In this document: one piece after another, positions 9,826 through 20,500 of the stretch
How the letters are laid out: each line of letters opens with the position of its first letter
How positions within the stretch are numbered: position 1 is the first letter of the stretch
NCBI RefSeq assembly: GCF_963674925.1
Contig: NZ_OY771647.1
Span: forward strand, 2,433,501-2,497,500
From: an uncultured Draconibacterium sp.
Lineage (GTDB): Bacteria > Bacteroidota > Bacteroidia > Bacteroidales > Prolixibacteraceae
Direction: 5' to 3'
DNA length: 64,000 bases
The notes under the pieces: generated by a model
Told to the model about the DNA's origin: nothing
The model's database searches: none
Seen by the model: only the letters and a program-made list of their open reading frames with translations
Translations under genes and position numbers: made by a program

Positions 9826-10977
9826 ATGAGAAAATTATATATAACATTGGCTGCAATCTTGCTTTGTAGCGTGGTTTCAGCCCAGTTTGCTGGCATGCAG
9901 CCTGGTCAAAAACCCGAACCTTTACCCGAAGGTTTTAAACCGTCTTCAACAAATACTTTTTTGGCGCGTTATCCGGCGGTAAATGCAGAAACACGCGAAG
10001 CTATTTTTAAAGTGGTGGCACCTTCAGCACAAAAAGTGCAGGTAGATCTGGCCGGGAAAAAATACGACATGACCAAAGATACCAGCGGTGTTTGGACCTG
10101 CAAGTCTGATCCGCAGGTAGTTGGTTTTCACTACTATGCTATTTTGATTGACGGTGTGGCTGTGATGGACCGAAATAGCGAAGCATTTTTTGGAAGTAAT
10201 TGGGAATCATCGGGTATCGAAATTCCCGAAGGCCCTGAAGGCGATTACTATCGTTTCAACAATAGTATTCCGCACGGACAGGTTCGTTCCATTCATTACT
10301 GGTCGGATATTAACGGTTTGGAGCGCCACATCAACGTGTATGTTCCTGCCGAATACGAAGCCAATCCGAACAAAAAGTACCCGGTTTTGTATCTTGTTCA
10401 TGGCTGGGGCGAAGATGAAAATGGCTGGTCGGTACAAGGCCACATGGCCAATATTATGGATGGATTGATTGCTGCAGGAAAAGCAGAACCTATGATTGTG
10501 GTGATGCCAAGTGGCGATATCAAAACCAATTCCGATGTACGCGAAGCTTCAGGAAACGTAACCGAAATATTTGCCAAAAATCTGGTGCCATATATCGATA
10601 AAACCTTCCGCACTAAAACCGACAGGGAAAACCGAGCCATGGCCGGATTATCTCGCGGTGGTTTCCAAACTACAATGACCGTGTTCAGCAACATGGATAT
10701 GTTTGGATGGATGGGAACATTCAGCGGATTTTTTGTTCGTGGTGATGCCGTTGATGCTTTTAACGGTGTGTTTAAAGATGCAGATGCATTTAATTCAAAA
10801 ATGAATCTTCTTTTTATTAGTACAGGTACCGAAGAACGGAATCCGAAAGATCAGGTACTCGAACTCAAAGAACACGGTATAGATAATATCGTATTTCACG
10901 AATCTCAGGGCACAGCTCACGAGTGGCTGACCTGGCGACGGGCATTGAATGAATTTGCACCGCTACTTTTCAAATAA
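9826..10977 (+). CDS. CE1-like esterase with N-terminal E-set domain (feruloyl/acetyl esterase type)
   Basis: Secreted protein of 383 residues; the signal peptide ends at VSAQ. An Ig-like E-set (CBM48-related) domain spans roughly residues 30-120. An esterase-D alpha/beta hydrolase follows, with YPVLYLVHGWGEDENGW (oxyanion region), nucleophile S276 in GLSRGG and catalytic H365 in GTAHEW. This architecture is that of Bacteroidota CE1 feruloyl and acetyl xylan esterases acting on xylan. It is the detached relative of the seven-gene array at 21399-29673 and differs from it in having Arg after the catalytic Ser. The stop is at 10975-10977, and the GH3 gene begins within 25 bases. Feruloyl versus acetyl preference cannot be read from sequence. 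Confidence 0.9.
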   Translation: MRKLYITLAAILLCSVVSAQFAGMQPGQKPEPLPEGFKPSSTNTFLARYPAVNAETREAIFKVVAPSAQKVQVDLAGKKYDMTKDTSGVWTCKSDPQVVGFHYYAILIDGVAVMDRNSEAFFGSNWESSGIEIPEGPEGDYYRFNNSIPHGQVRSIHYWSDINGLERHINVYVPAEYEANPNKKYPVLYLVHGWGEDENGWSVQGHMANIMDGLIAAGKAEPMIVVMPSGDIKTNSDVREASGNVTEIFAKNLVPYIDKTFRTKTDRENRAMAGLSRGGFQTTMTVFSNMDMFGWMGTFSGFFVRGDAVDAFNGVFKDADAFNSKMNLLFISTGTEERNPKDQVLELKEHGIDNIVFHESQGTAHEWLTWRRALNEFAPLLFK

Positions 10978-11001
10978 TTGAAACATTCAATACTCAGGAA
11001 A

Positions 11002-14000
11002 ATGTTTAATAAGAACGACAAATTCATAAAAAGAAGCCTGGTTGTTTTTGCGGGAGTTTTAGCCATTGGACTATTTATGGCCTTAAAACCTGCTGATGAT
11101 AAAACAGTGGTTTCTAAAATGCCAATCTACCTGAATACGGCATATTCGTTTGAGGAACGTGCCGCAGATCTAGTTTCGAGGCTGACACTGGAAGAAAAAC
11201 AAAGCCTGCTGGGAAACAATATGGCGCCCGTACCAAGGTTGGGCGTAAAGGCCTATAATACCTGGAGTGAAGCACTACACGGTGTGTTGGGTTTTGCTGA
11301 TCCCGGTGCCGGAATTCAGGGGCCGACATCCTTTCCCAATAGTGTGGCGCTGGGTTCTGCCTGGGATCCCGAGCTAATCCAGCGAGAGGCTAGAGCCATT
11401 TCTGACGAAGCCCGTGCAATTAATGCCACCGGAACAAAAGGACTTACTTATTGGTCGCCGGTGGTTGAACCGATCCGTGATCCTAGATGGGGAAGAACAG
11501 GTGAATCGTATGGCGAAGATCCGTTTTTGGTGTCACAAATTTCAGCGGGTTTTGTTCGAGGTTTGATGGGGGATGACCCGAATTACCTGAAAACCGTGCC
11601 AAGTGCCAAGCATTACCTGGCCAACAACAGCGAATTCGACCGACACGTAAGCAGCTCGAACATGGACAGCCGCGATATGCGCGAATTCTACCTGGCTCCC
11701 TACAAAAAACTGATTGAAGAGGACGATTTACCTTCCATTATGTCGTCGTACAACGCGGTAAACGGAGTGCCAACTTCGGCCAGCCCGTATTATCTGGATA
11801 CGATTGCCCGCAGAACTTATGGAATGAAAGGTTACATTACCGGTGATTGCGCTGCTATTGAAGACATTTATACCGGTCACTATTATGTTGAAACCGGAGA
11901 AGAGGCAACTGCAGAGGGCTTAAAAGCCGGTGTTGATTCCGATTGTGGGAATGGCTATCAACGCAGTACCATCGATGCGTATAATCAAGGCCTGATTTCG
12001 ATGGCCGATATCGACCGGGCACTGCTAAACATTTTTACTATTAGGATGAGAACCGGGGAGTTTGATCCGCCGTCACAGGTTCCGTATGCGCTGTTCCCGC
12101 CAACAACCGTTAACTCGGAGGCGCACCGACAGCTGGCAAAAGAAATTGCCACAAAAACTCCGGTGTTGATGAAGAACGATGTGTTGGCAGCAACCAATAG
12201 GCAGGCGCTTCCATTATTCCCAAAAGAGTTAAGTAAAATTGCTCTGATCGGGCCACAGGCCGACGAAGTGGAACTCGGCCCTTATTCCGGACGACCGGAA
12301 GCCGATAATATGATTTCTCCGCTTAAAGGAATTGAAAAATACCTGGAAGAAAAAGGATATGATACCGAGGTGGTGCACAGTTCAGGAGGAAATACTTTAA
12401 GTAAAAGTAACCTGTTGTATGTGGCAAATTTTGAGCTTTATAAAAGTAACGGTTCAGTTAGTAAACATGATGCTACAAAATACTCTGCAGCCTCGGCAGG
12501 AATAACCGTGGGCTCAGGAATGGGCGAAACGGTGCAGGTGAGAACCATTGACGATGGCTCGTGGACAGCCTACGAAAACATTGATCTGGCGGATGTCGAC
12601 AGCATGGGAATTGTGGTGAATATTCCAACAGAAGGTGGAATTATTGAAGTTAGAGTAGGTTCGCCCGACGGAAACATGGTGGCTACTTTAAACGCTACCG
12701 TTGCTTCAGGAAAACGCGCGGGAGGTGTATATGGCGGTGGAAGCATGATGAAAATGAAAGTGAATAAACTCGGTGTTACCGAAGCACAAACCTTGTATTT
12801 CTGTTACTCAGCACCCAACGATGCTCCGATTGATGAAGCAACCATTGAAACGGCTAAAAATGCCGATGTGGCTGTGGTATTTGTTGGTACCGATGAAAAA
12901 ACCGCTACGGAAGAGGCCGACCGTCTTACGCTGTTGCTTCCGGGTAACCAGGTTGATCTGATTAAAGCGGTGGCAGCCGTAAATCCGTATACCATTGTAG
13001 TAATGCAAACGCTGGGATGTGTGGAAGTAGAGGAATTCAAGCACCTGCAAAACATTCCCGGAATTATCTGGGTAGGCTACAACGGACAGGCGCAGGGCGA
13101 TGCCATTGCAAGCATTTTGTTTGGCGATGCCAATCCAGGAGGAAAACTCAATGCGACCTGGTACAAATCGTTGAACGATCTTCCGCCAATAACCGATTAT
13201 ACACTTCGCGGTGGAGCCAACAAAAATGGCCGGACATTGTGGTATTTTGATAAAGATGTTTCTTACGAATTCGGATACGGATTGTCGTATACCACGTTTG
13301 AATACAGTAATTTCAGGATCAGCAAAGACCAAATCACACCAAACGATAAAATTACGATCAGCGTTGATGTGAAAAATACCGGGATTTACGATGGCGACGA
13401 AGTAGTGCAGGTTTACATGACCACTCCTGAAAGTCCCGCAGAACTGGAGCGCCCGATCAAACGACTGAAAGGATTTCAGCGTGTTACCATTCCGTTAGGG
13501 CAGACCAAGACTGTTGACATCGACATTAACTGCGCCGACCTTTGGTTTTGGGATATGGAAGCGGATAAAATTTCCTATGATCAGGGAAAATATGTATTCG
13601 AAATCGGAACATCTTCAAAAGATATAAAGGGAACAGTAAGTGCCACAATGAGTGGTAAAGCGAATACCGAAATAAAAACCGTTGTTGCCGATTGTGGCAC
13701 TGTGGTACTCCGAAAAGGCGAGAGCGCACAAACCAGTGTTACCGCGGCTATGACCGACGACAGTTTCTACGACATTTCGAAGGCTCAGGTAGTTTACAGC
13801 TCCAATAATCCGCTTGTTGCTGAAGTAGACAAAAACGGAAAAGTTATGGCAACAGGAACCGGCGTTGCTACCATCTTCGCGCATGTTACGGTTGACGGAA
13901 AAACAAAATCCGACGGTTTCCCCGTAAAAGTTATGCCCGATCTGAAAGCGGCATCAATAAAAGTAAACAACAAAGCGGTGAAAGGATTCAGCCCGGAGAT

Positions 14001-14871
14001 GACTCAGTACAGTTACCTGATGAAAAATAGTTCTGACAAGGCACCTGTGGTTGAGGTCTCGGCAAACGATGTAAATGTTGAAGTGGCAATTGAGCAGGCC
14101 GATGGCGTGCCGGGAACCGCATCCATTGCACTGATCGATCACATTACTTTTGATAGAAATGAATATGCCGTGAATTTTGGCCTGGCCTCAGAAAGCGACG
14201 AATTTAAAGCTGCAGAATTGGGTAAGCAGTGGAATATTGTTCGCGGGAATGAGGAAAACCTGAGCTTAACAAAACAAGCAGGCTCGCTGGTGATTACCAG
14301 TGCCAAAGGGGGTATTGCAGGCGAAAGTAACGATGCAGAAAACATGATTTTGCAGAGTGCCAACACCGACTGGACCATCGAAACTAAAATTGTGTGCTCG
14401 CGAAAACCAACGGGATTTTCTGAAAATGCAGGTTTGCTTGCCTATCAGGACGACGACAATTTTGTGAAACTGGTGTACAAGGCAAGTTTTGGCAGAAGAG
14501 GATTTGGCCGCGGGGCAGGAGAGCAACCCGGTGCAGTTGAACTCTCGGTTGAATATGGCGGCGATGAGAAATCCGCAGTGAACATCAGCATAGATGGAAT
14601 CATAAAAGACAACAATACGCTGCTACTGAAACTGGTGAAAAAAGGAGATACTTACACCGCTTTCTGCTCAGCTGACGGAAAAAAATATGAAGAAGTTGGA
14701 ACTGCCAGGGTTGTCCTGAAAAATATTCAGGCTGGAATGTTAGTATGCGACGGTGTAATGCCTGCCCGCATGGCACGATTCAGCAGGTTTATGCAGCAAG
14801 GCAATCAGCAAAAGTCACCTTTTGATGTGGCATTTGAATATTTCAGAATTGATAACAGCGGATTAAAATAA
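11002..14871 (+). CDS. Giant multidomain GH3 glycosidase (beta-xylosidase-like), copy A
   Basis: Protein of 1289 residues from the ATG at 11002, preceded by CAGGAAA; an in-frame TTG directly after the previous stop (10978) is a weaker start. A hydrophobic segment at 10-28 is a signal peptide or anchor. GH3 N-terminal barrel: nucleophile D282 in YITGDCAAIED. The GH3 C-terminal domain has a CBM6-like insertion (about residues 490-605, DDGSWTAYENIDLADVDS), then resumes with FVGTDEKTATEEADRLTLLL and AWLPG-type NPGGKLNATWY. A fibronectin III-like domain follows, then a BIG2 Ig-like domain (VYSSNNPLVAEVDKNGKVMA), a further beta domain and a C-terminal concanavalin-like domain (ENAGLLAYQDDDNFVKL) of the kind normally found on GH43 enzymes. 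Likely a xylo-oligosaccharide exo-glycosidase. It is paralogous to the gene at 17561. Confidence 0.92.
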   Translation: MFNKNDKFIKRSLVVFAGVLAIGLFMALKPADDKTVVSKMPIYLNTAYSFEERAADLVSRLTLEEKQSLLGNNMAPVPRLGVKAYNTWSEALHGVLGFADPGAGIQGPTSFPNSVALGSAWDPELIQREARAISDEARAINATGTKGLTYWSPVVEPIRDPRWGRTGESYGEDPFLVSQISAGFVRGLMGDDPNYLKTVPSAKHYLANNSEFDRHVSSSNMDSRDMREFYLAPYKKLIEEDDLPSIMSSYNAVNGVPTSASPYYLDTIARRTYGMKGYITGDCAAIEDIYTGHYYVETGEEATAEGLKAGVDSDCGNGYQRSTIDAYNQGLISMADIDRALLNIFTIRMRTGEFDPPSQVPYALFPPTTVNSEAHRQLAKEIATKTPVLMKNDVLAATNRQALPLFPKELSKIALIGPQADEVELGPYSGRPEADNMISPLKGIEKYLEEKGYDTEVVHSSGGNTLSKSNLLYVANFELYKSNGSVSKHDATKYSAASAGITVGSGMGETVQVRTIDDGSWTAYENIDLADVDSMGIVVNIPTEGGIIEVRVGSPDGNMVATLNATVASGKRAGGVYGGGSMMKMKVNKLGVTEAQTLYFCYSAPNDAPIDEATIETAKNADVAVVFVGTDEKTATEEADRLTLLLPGNQVDLIKAVAAVNPYTIVVMQTLGCVEVEEFKHLQNIPGIIWVGYNGQAQGDAIASILFGDANPGGKLNATWYKSLNDLPPITDYTLRGGANKNGRTLWYFDKDVSYEFGYGLSYTTFEYSNFRISKDQITPNDKITISVDVKNTGIYDGDEVVQVYMTTPESPAELERPIKRLKGFQRVTIPLGQTKTVDIDINCADLWFWDMEADKISYDQGKYVFEIGTSSKDIKGTVSATMSGKANTEIKTVVADCGTVVLRKGESAQTSVTAAMTDDSFYDISKAQVVYSSNNPLVAEVDKNGKVMATGTGVATIFAHVTVDGKTKSDGFPVKVMPDLKAASIKVNNKAVKGFSPEMTQYSYLMKNSSDKAPVVEVSANDVNVEVAIEQADGVPGTASIALIDHITFDRNEYAVNFGLASESDEFKAAELGKQWNIVRGNEENLSLTKQAGSLVITSAKGGIAGESNDAENMILQSANTDWTIETKIVCSRKPTGFSENAGLLAYQDDDNFVKLVYKASFGRRGFGRGAGEQPGAVELSVEYGGDEKSAVNISIDGIIKDNNTLLLKLVKKGDTYTAFCSADGKKYEEVGTARVVLKNIQAGMLVCDGVMPARMARFSRFMQQGNQQKSPFDVAFEYFRIDNSGLK

Positions 14872-14891
14872 GCACTTTTTATATCCAGATT

Positions 14892-15863
14892 ATGAAACGA
14901 AAAAACCCAATATCAAAACTGTTACAACCGTTAGTATTAGTGGTTGCCTGTTTTGGTTTTGGGTTTTCTTTTTCTTCTGATTTTTATGTAGATAAAAAAT
15001 TGGAGACCATCTCGGTTACAGCCTTCGGTGATGGATTTGCAGCTGTTTCAAAAAATGGCAGTATCAAAAGGATTTCAGATGATGGCAAGCTTGTTCAGTC
15101 TCAGGCAATGCAAAATGTAACATTTAATACTGTTGCGGCCAGCGAAGAATACCTGGTTGCAGCGGCCGTTGATGGGACAATTTATTATGCCAAAGAGGAT
15201 TGGGGTTTTAAACCAATCCACTCGGGAACAGTCAAAACCGTGAATTGCCTGACGCTTTTCAAAAACAAAGTTTTGGCAGGCTATAATTCAGGAGAATTAC
15301 AAATCGGATCTTTAGACGAAAAACTGGAATTTGCCAACGTGGAACTAACAGGAGACATTCTATCCTTATCATCAAACGAAGCTTATTGCTACGGACTTAC
15401 GAACCATGGCGAAATTTTTTATACCAGTAATGGAACAGAATGGAACGTAATTGATTTTAATGAAATGTACAAAGGGTATTACCAAACGTGTACGTTCAGT
15501 AAAATACTGGTTACCCAAAATCAAATTGCAGTGGTGGGTGAAAATACTGATGGAGAACCTGTTTTGTATTTTTCATCAAAAGGAAGCGTTTGGACCGAAC
15601 GCCCATTGGTGTACACCGATGAGGAAGGTTTTAAAGCAAAACTAAATGAAATACCCCGTGATATTTTTTACGACACAACGCACGATCAATATCTTTTATT
15701 GATGGAACATGGCCGACTAATGACTATTCCGTCCTGCTCGCATTGCCATCAGTTATACAAAATTACCGAGGCTGAAATCCAGACGATTTCAGGGAATGAC
15801 AAAAATATCATTCTCGTAGGCGAGAATGATTACGTTCAACTAATAAATTCCGATTTACTGTGA
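14892..15863 (+). CDS. Orphan secreted beta-propeller (Asp-box-like) protein of unknown function
   Basis: Protein of 323 residues that I do not recognise as any enzyme family. A hydrophobic N-terminus (LLQPLVLVVACFGFGFSF) serves as a signal peptide; VVAC could be a lipobox but the hydrophobic run continues past it. The rest is made of short beta repeats, several resembling BNR/Asp-box strands: GTIYYAKEDWGF, GEIFYTSNGTEWNVI and PVLYFSSKGSVWTER. This suggests a propeller of about six blades. Near the C-terminus there is a CSHCHQ motif (CxxCH, as in haem c attachment, though a single one may be coincidence). It is 20 bases after GH3 copy A and 164 before a GH51, so it probably belongs to the same operon. 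It could bind glycans or act as a lyase/hydrolase of unknown type. No catalytic residues can be assigned. Confidence 0.75.
   Translation: MKRKNPISKLLQPLVLVVACFGFGFSFSSDFYVDKKLETISVTAFGDGFAAVSKNGSIKRISDDGKLVQSQAMQNVTFNTVAASEEYLVAAAVDGTIYYAKEDWGFKPIHSGTVKTVNCLTLFKNKVLAGYNSGELQIGSLDEKLEFANVELTGDILSLSSNEAYCYGLTNHGEIFYTSNGTEWNVIDFNEMYKGYYQTCTFSKILVTQNQIAVVGENTDGEPVLYFSSKGSVWTERPLVYTDEEGFKAKLNEIPRDIFYDTTHDQYLLLMEHGRLMTIPSCSHCHQLYKITEAEIQTISGNDKNIILVGENDYVQLINSDLL
15807..15830 (+). other. Perfect 10-bp hairpin inside the 3' end of the propeller gene
   Basis: Arm ATCATTCTCG (15807-15816), loop TAGG, arm CGAGAATGAT (15821-15830), in the last 20 codons of the beta-propeller gene. No T-run follows, so it is not a typical terminator. 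It may be an mRNA stability or processing element before the 164-base gap to the next gene, or chance within coding sequence. Confidence 0.5.
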
Positions 15864-16027
15864 GTATAGAAGAATGAGAACTAAACAATAAACATTCGCC
15901 GGCTAAATTCCGTCGAAATAATAACCTGACAAATGAAACGAGTATGAGAAAGCCTTCACACATAGGCGGGTAATTGAAATCATGCGAGTTCCATCTTATA
16001 CCATAAAAAACGAACAATTTTAATAAG

Positions 16028-17539
16028 ATGAAAAAAATAGTAAAACTTACCTTTTGTCTGATGGCAGTTCTATTGCTTTCAGCAGCAGCTTTTGCGCAAC
16101 AAAATGCTCTTATAAAAATCGATACCGATCGTCAGATTGATACTATCGACCCAAACATTTACAGCGCTTTTGTTGAACCGATTCGCACTGTGGTTTACGG
16201 AAGTATTTACGATCCTGAATCGCCGTTTGCCGATGAGAACGGCTTCCGTCAGGATTTTATTGATTTGTTAAAAGAATTGAATGTTCGCAGTGTGCGTTGG
16301 CCCGGCGGAAATTTTGTTTCGGGCTATAACTGGGAAGACGGAATAGGCCCAAAAGACCAGCGTCCGGCAAAAATGGATCTGGCCTGGAAACAAATAGAAA
16401 GCAACCAAATGGGAACTGACGAGTACGTCAAATTGTGCAGCCTGATTGGGGCTGATAATTTCCTTTGTGTAAACGGCGGAACCGGAACCCTCGACGATGC
16501 CCGCAATTGGGTGGAATATTGCAACGGCGAAGCCGGAACTTATTACGCCGATTTGCGGATAAAATACGGCAACGAAAAACCTTTCGATGTAAAATATGTG
16601 GGTTTGGGTAACGAAATCGACGGACCGTGGCAAATGGGACAGAAAAGCGCCGAAGATTACTGCAAGTGGGCGCTGGAAGCCGGAAAACTAATTAGCCTGC
16701 TGGATGAAGACATTAAGCTGGTGGCATCGGGCGCTTCCTTGTACCGCCCCGGAAACGATTGGGTGGACTGGAACGACTATGTATTGGATAAAATGATTGG
16801 AAAAATCGATTATTTATCGGTACACCGCTATGCAACCGAAGCACTGCCGGGCGGGCGCTCGAACAAAGTTTTTTCCGATCACATGTCGCTGGGATTGGAT
16901 ATCGACGAAAAAATTGAAATCACAAAGGCACTCATCAAAAAAGCCATGGTGAAATCAGAATCCGAACGTCCGGTTTATATTTCTTTTGATGAATATTCGC
17001 CGGGTTTTGGCGGGCTGCTCAGTTCGCTGATGTTGGCGCAGCATTTGAATTCTTTCATCCGTCACGCCGATGTGGTGAAAATGGCCAACATAACCATGAT
17101 TACCAACCTGGTGGGCAATTCCCCGGAAGGCGATTTCAAAAACTCGGTCTTTCATACTTTTTCGTTGTATTCGCATAATGCATTGGGCACCGCGCTCGAT
17201 GTAAAAACCATTTGTGATGACTATGACAACGAGGTTTTCAAAAACATTCCTTACCTCGATGTAACAGCTGTACTGAATGAAGCAGATAACAAAATGATAA
17301 TAAATGTGGTAAACCGCCACGAAACCGATGTCATTGAAACCAACATCGATTTGCAAAGTGGTGAATATGCCGGAAAAGCAACGGCAAACGTGATCAATGC
17401 TGAATCGATTGACACCAGAAATACAAAAGATGCGCAGCCTGTTCAGGTAGAATCAGAACCGGTAAGTTTTAAAGGAAATACCTTGTTATACAGTTTCCCG
17501 GCGCATTCATTTACACAAATCGAAATTCCTTTTAAATAA
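16028..17539 (+). CDS. GH51 alpha-L-arabinofuranosidase, short form
   Basis: Protein of 503 residues; the signal peptide ends at AFAQQ. Standard two-domain GH51: VRWPGGNFVSGYNWEDGIGP near residue 90, acid/base E196 in VGLGNEID, SVHRY near 258 and nucleophile E322 in SFDEYSPGFGG, then the C-terminal beta domain. It should release alpha-L-arabinofuranose from arabino-xylo-oligosaccharides in the periplasm. The start is well supported: ATG follows the leader CAATTTTAATAAG, nearly the same as that of the GH43 gene at 6286. It lies between the beta-propeller gene and GH3 copy B, 21 bases before the latter. It is about 150 residues shorter than the GH51 at 4240 because it lacks the CBM-like insert. 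Confidence 0.95.
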   Translation: MKKIVKLTFCLMAVLLLSAAAFAQQNALIKIDTDRQIDTIDPNIYSAFVEPIRTVVYGSIYDPESPFADENGFRQDFIDLLKELNVRSVRWPGGNFVSGYNWEDGIGPKDQRPAKMDLAWKQIESNQMGTDEYVKLCSLIGADNFLCVNGGTGTLDDARNWVEYCNGEAGTYYADLRIKYGNEKPFDVKYVGLGNEIDGPWQMGQKSAEDYCKWALEAGKLISLLDEDIKLVASGASLYRPGNDWVDWNDYVLDKMIGKIDYLSVHRYATEALPGGRSNKVFSDHMSLGLDIDEKIEITKALIKKAMVKSESERPVYISFDEYSPGFGGLLSSLMLAQHLNSFIRHADVVKMANITMITNLVGNSPEGDFKNSVFHTFSLYSHNALGTALDVKTICDDYDNEVFKNIPYLDVTAVLNEADNKMIINVVNRHETDVIETNIDLQSGEYAGKATANVINAESIDTRNTKDAQPVQVESEPVSFKGNTLLYSFPAHSFTQIEIPFK

Positions 17540-17560
17540 ACAATAATCCAATATTAGATT

Positions 17561-20500
17561 ATGAATTCTAGACGATCAACATCCCTCATTTTAATACTGT
17601 TTTCGCTGTTTACACTGGCTTTTATTCCACAAAGCCAAATGGCAAAGAAACCGATCTACCTCAACACGGCTTACTCGTTTAAAGAGCGTGCCATCGACCT
17701 TGTTTCGCGGATGACTCCCGAAGAAAAACAAAGTCAGTTGGGAAATACCATGCCGCCAATTCCGCGGCTTGGTGTAAACCATTACGATGTGTGGGGCGAG
17801 GCGCTTCACGGCATTATGGGACGAAACAACAACAGCGGAATGACAGCCACTTCGTTTCCAAACAGTGTGGCCGTGGGCGCAACCTGGGACCCGGAACTCA
17901 TTAAACGCGAGACAAAAGTAGTTTCGGATGAGGCACGCGGTTTTAACCACGACCTGATTTTTACATTGACCTACTGGTCTCCGGTAATTGAACCGGCCCG
18001 CGACCCGCGTTGGGGAAGAACAGCCGAAACTTTTGGCGAAGATCCGTTTTTGGTTTCTGAAATCGGGAAAGGTTTTATTCAGGGCTTAATGGGCGACGAC
18101 CCAACATACCTTAAAACGGTACCTTGCGGAAAACACTATTTTGCCAACAATACTGAGTTTAACCGGCACTCGGGAAGCTCGGATATGGATGACCGCGATA
18201 TGCGCGAGTTTTATCTGCTTCCGTACCGGACACTTATCCGCGATTACGATTTACCTTCAATAATGACCGCTTATGGTGCTGTTAACGGCGTTCCCATGTC
18301 GGCCAGTAAATATTTGGTGGATACGGTTGCACGTAAAACATACGGAATGGATGGTTACGTTACCGGCGACTGCGGTGCAATTGACGACATAGTACGCGGA
18401 CATCATTTTACTGAAAGTTATGAGGAAGCAGCGGCGCTGGGTCTAAAAGCGGGCGTTGACACCGACTGTGGCGGCGTGTATCAGGCTCATGCTCTGGGTG
18501 CTTTGGAAAAAGGTATGTTGACGCAAGCCGATATCGATAAAACGCTGATCAATATTTTTACCATAAGAATGCGTTTGGGCGAGTTCGATCCAACTGAAAT
18601 TGTTCCGTATGCAGGTATAAAACCGGATATAGTGAATGATCCGGCTCACAACGATCTGGCCATTGAAGTGGCTACAAAAACACCGGTTCTGCTAAAGAAC
18701 GAAGTGACGGTTCAACCCGCTGAAAAAGCTTTGCCGCTTAATACCAAACACATCAAAAAAATTGCGGTACTGGGTCCACAGGCCGATAAAGTGGAGCTGG
18801 GAGATTACTCGGGGCCAATTGAACCTCATTTGAGTATTTCGCCGCTTTTGGGTATTCAGAATTATATAAAAGAGCATAACCTCGACATTGAAGTGGTTTC
18901 TGCATCATCAGGAAATACGGATCGAAACACCGATTTTCTGACCATGAATGCTTTTTCCACCGTGCGTAACGGCGAAGTGGTAGCCGAATTTGATGCTACA
19001 AAATACGATGATTCGGCACCCGGATTAATTGTGGCAGCCCGTTTTGGCCGGACCTCAATTCGCGGGGTAAAAGATGGCGACTGGACAGCTTACGACAATG
19101 TGGATATTACCGACGTTGATTCCATTCGTTTTAACGTGGCAGCTTCAGGTAACGGTGGTTTGCTTGAAGTGCGTGTTAGCTCGGCTACCGGAAATATTCT
19201 GGCAACGCAAAAAATTGAGGCCGTTCAGCAACGCGGTGGATTCCCCGGCTTTGCACGGCCACAAAATGTGTCGGTAAAAATAAATACGCTGGGAATTACC
19301 GGGCCGCAAACGTTGGTGCTGGTCTACCGCGAAGCCGAAAGCCCTGCAACCGATGCCGCAACACTTGAAATGGCTGCTACTGCCGATGTGGTGCTGGTTT
19401 TTGTGGGTACCGATCAAAGTACCGGTCGCGAAGAGTCCGACCGTTTCGCCATAACCTTACCAGGAAACCAGAATAAACTGATTGAAGCGGTCGCTGCTGA
19501 AAATCCAAACACCATTGTAGTGATGCAAACCATGGGAATGGTGGAAGTGGAGCCGATTAAAAACAACCCGAATATTCCGGGAATTATCTGGACCGGTTAC
19601 AACGGACAGGCACAGGGAACCGCCATGGCTCGCATTTTATTTGGCGATGTAAACCCTGGCGGAAAATTGAATGTTACCTGGCACAAATCCTTAAACGACC
19701 TGCCCGGTTTTAACGACTACACCCTGCGTGGCGATGGCTCGAACGGAAGAACGTACTGGTATTTCGACAAACCGGTTTCTTACGAATTTGGTTATGGTTT
19801 GTCGTACACTGCTTTTGAGTACAAACAGTTCAGTATCAGCAAAACAAGGCTAACGCCAAATGATAAAGTAACCATAAGTGTCGATGTGAAAAATACAGGC
19901 GCAGTTGACGGCGACGAGGTGGTGCAGGTGTATGTGAAAACACCCGACAGTCCGGCAGAATTGGAGCGCCCGATAAAACGTCTGAAAGGATTTAAACGTG
20001 TAACCATTCCGGCTGGACAAACAAAACGCGTTTCCATTGATATCGATTGTAACGACCTTTGGTTTTGGGATGCCGAAGCCGGTAAAATTACCTTCGACCA
20101 GGGAAGTTATATTTTCGAAATCGGGGCGTCTTCAAAAGATATAAAAGCCGAACTCGAGGCAGTTATGAGCGGCGAATACAAACCGGTGTTAACAACTGTT
20201 GTTGCCGAAAGTGACAAGATGATACTTCGCCCGGGAAATACAGCTCAAACAAGTGTAACTGCTGCAATGTCGGACGATAGTTTCTTCGATATTTCGAAAG
20301 CTGAAATTGAATACAAAAGCAACAACCCGGCGGTGGTAAGCGTGGATGAAAACGGCAAAGTAACCGCTACCGGAGTGGGTGTAGCATCGGTATTTGCTTA
20401 TGTAAGCATCGACGGTGTAACCGAATCAAGCAGTTACCCTGTGAAAGTTATGCCCGACCTCAATCCAAAATCAATTTTGGTAAACGGCAAATCCATCGAA

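Noticed and set aside
12808..13332. A 174-codon minus-strand frame inside GH3 copy A
   Set aside because: It is antisense to a conserved GH3 domain, with no family motif and no sensible start context.
15739..15756. CSHCHQ in the propeller protein as a cytochrome c haem site
   Set aside because: A single CxxCH in a beta-propeller near the C-terminus, without axial-ligand context or cytochrome neighbours, is too weak to call; it is kept only as a test in the findings.
15864..16027. A small gene or RNA in the 164-base gap before the second GH51
   Set aside because: No convincing start with a coding pattern on either strand and no clear RNA fold apart from the hairpin upstream in the coding sequence.
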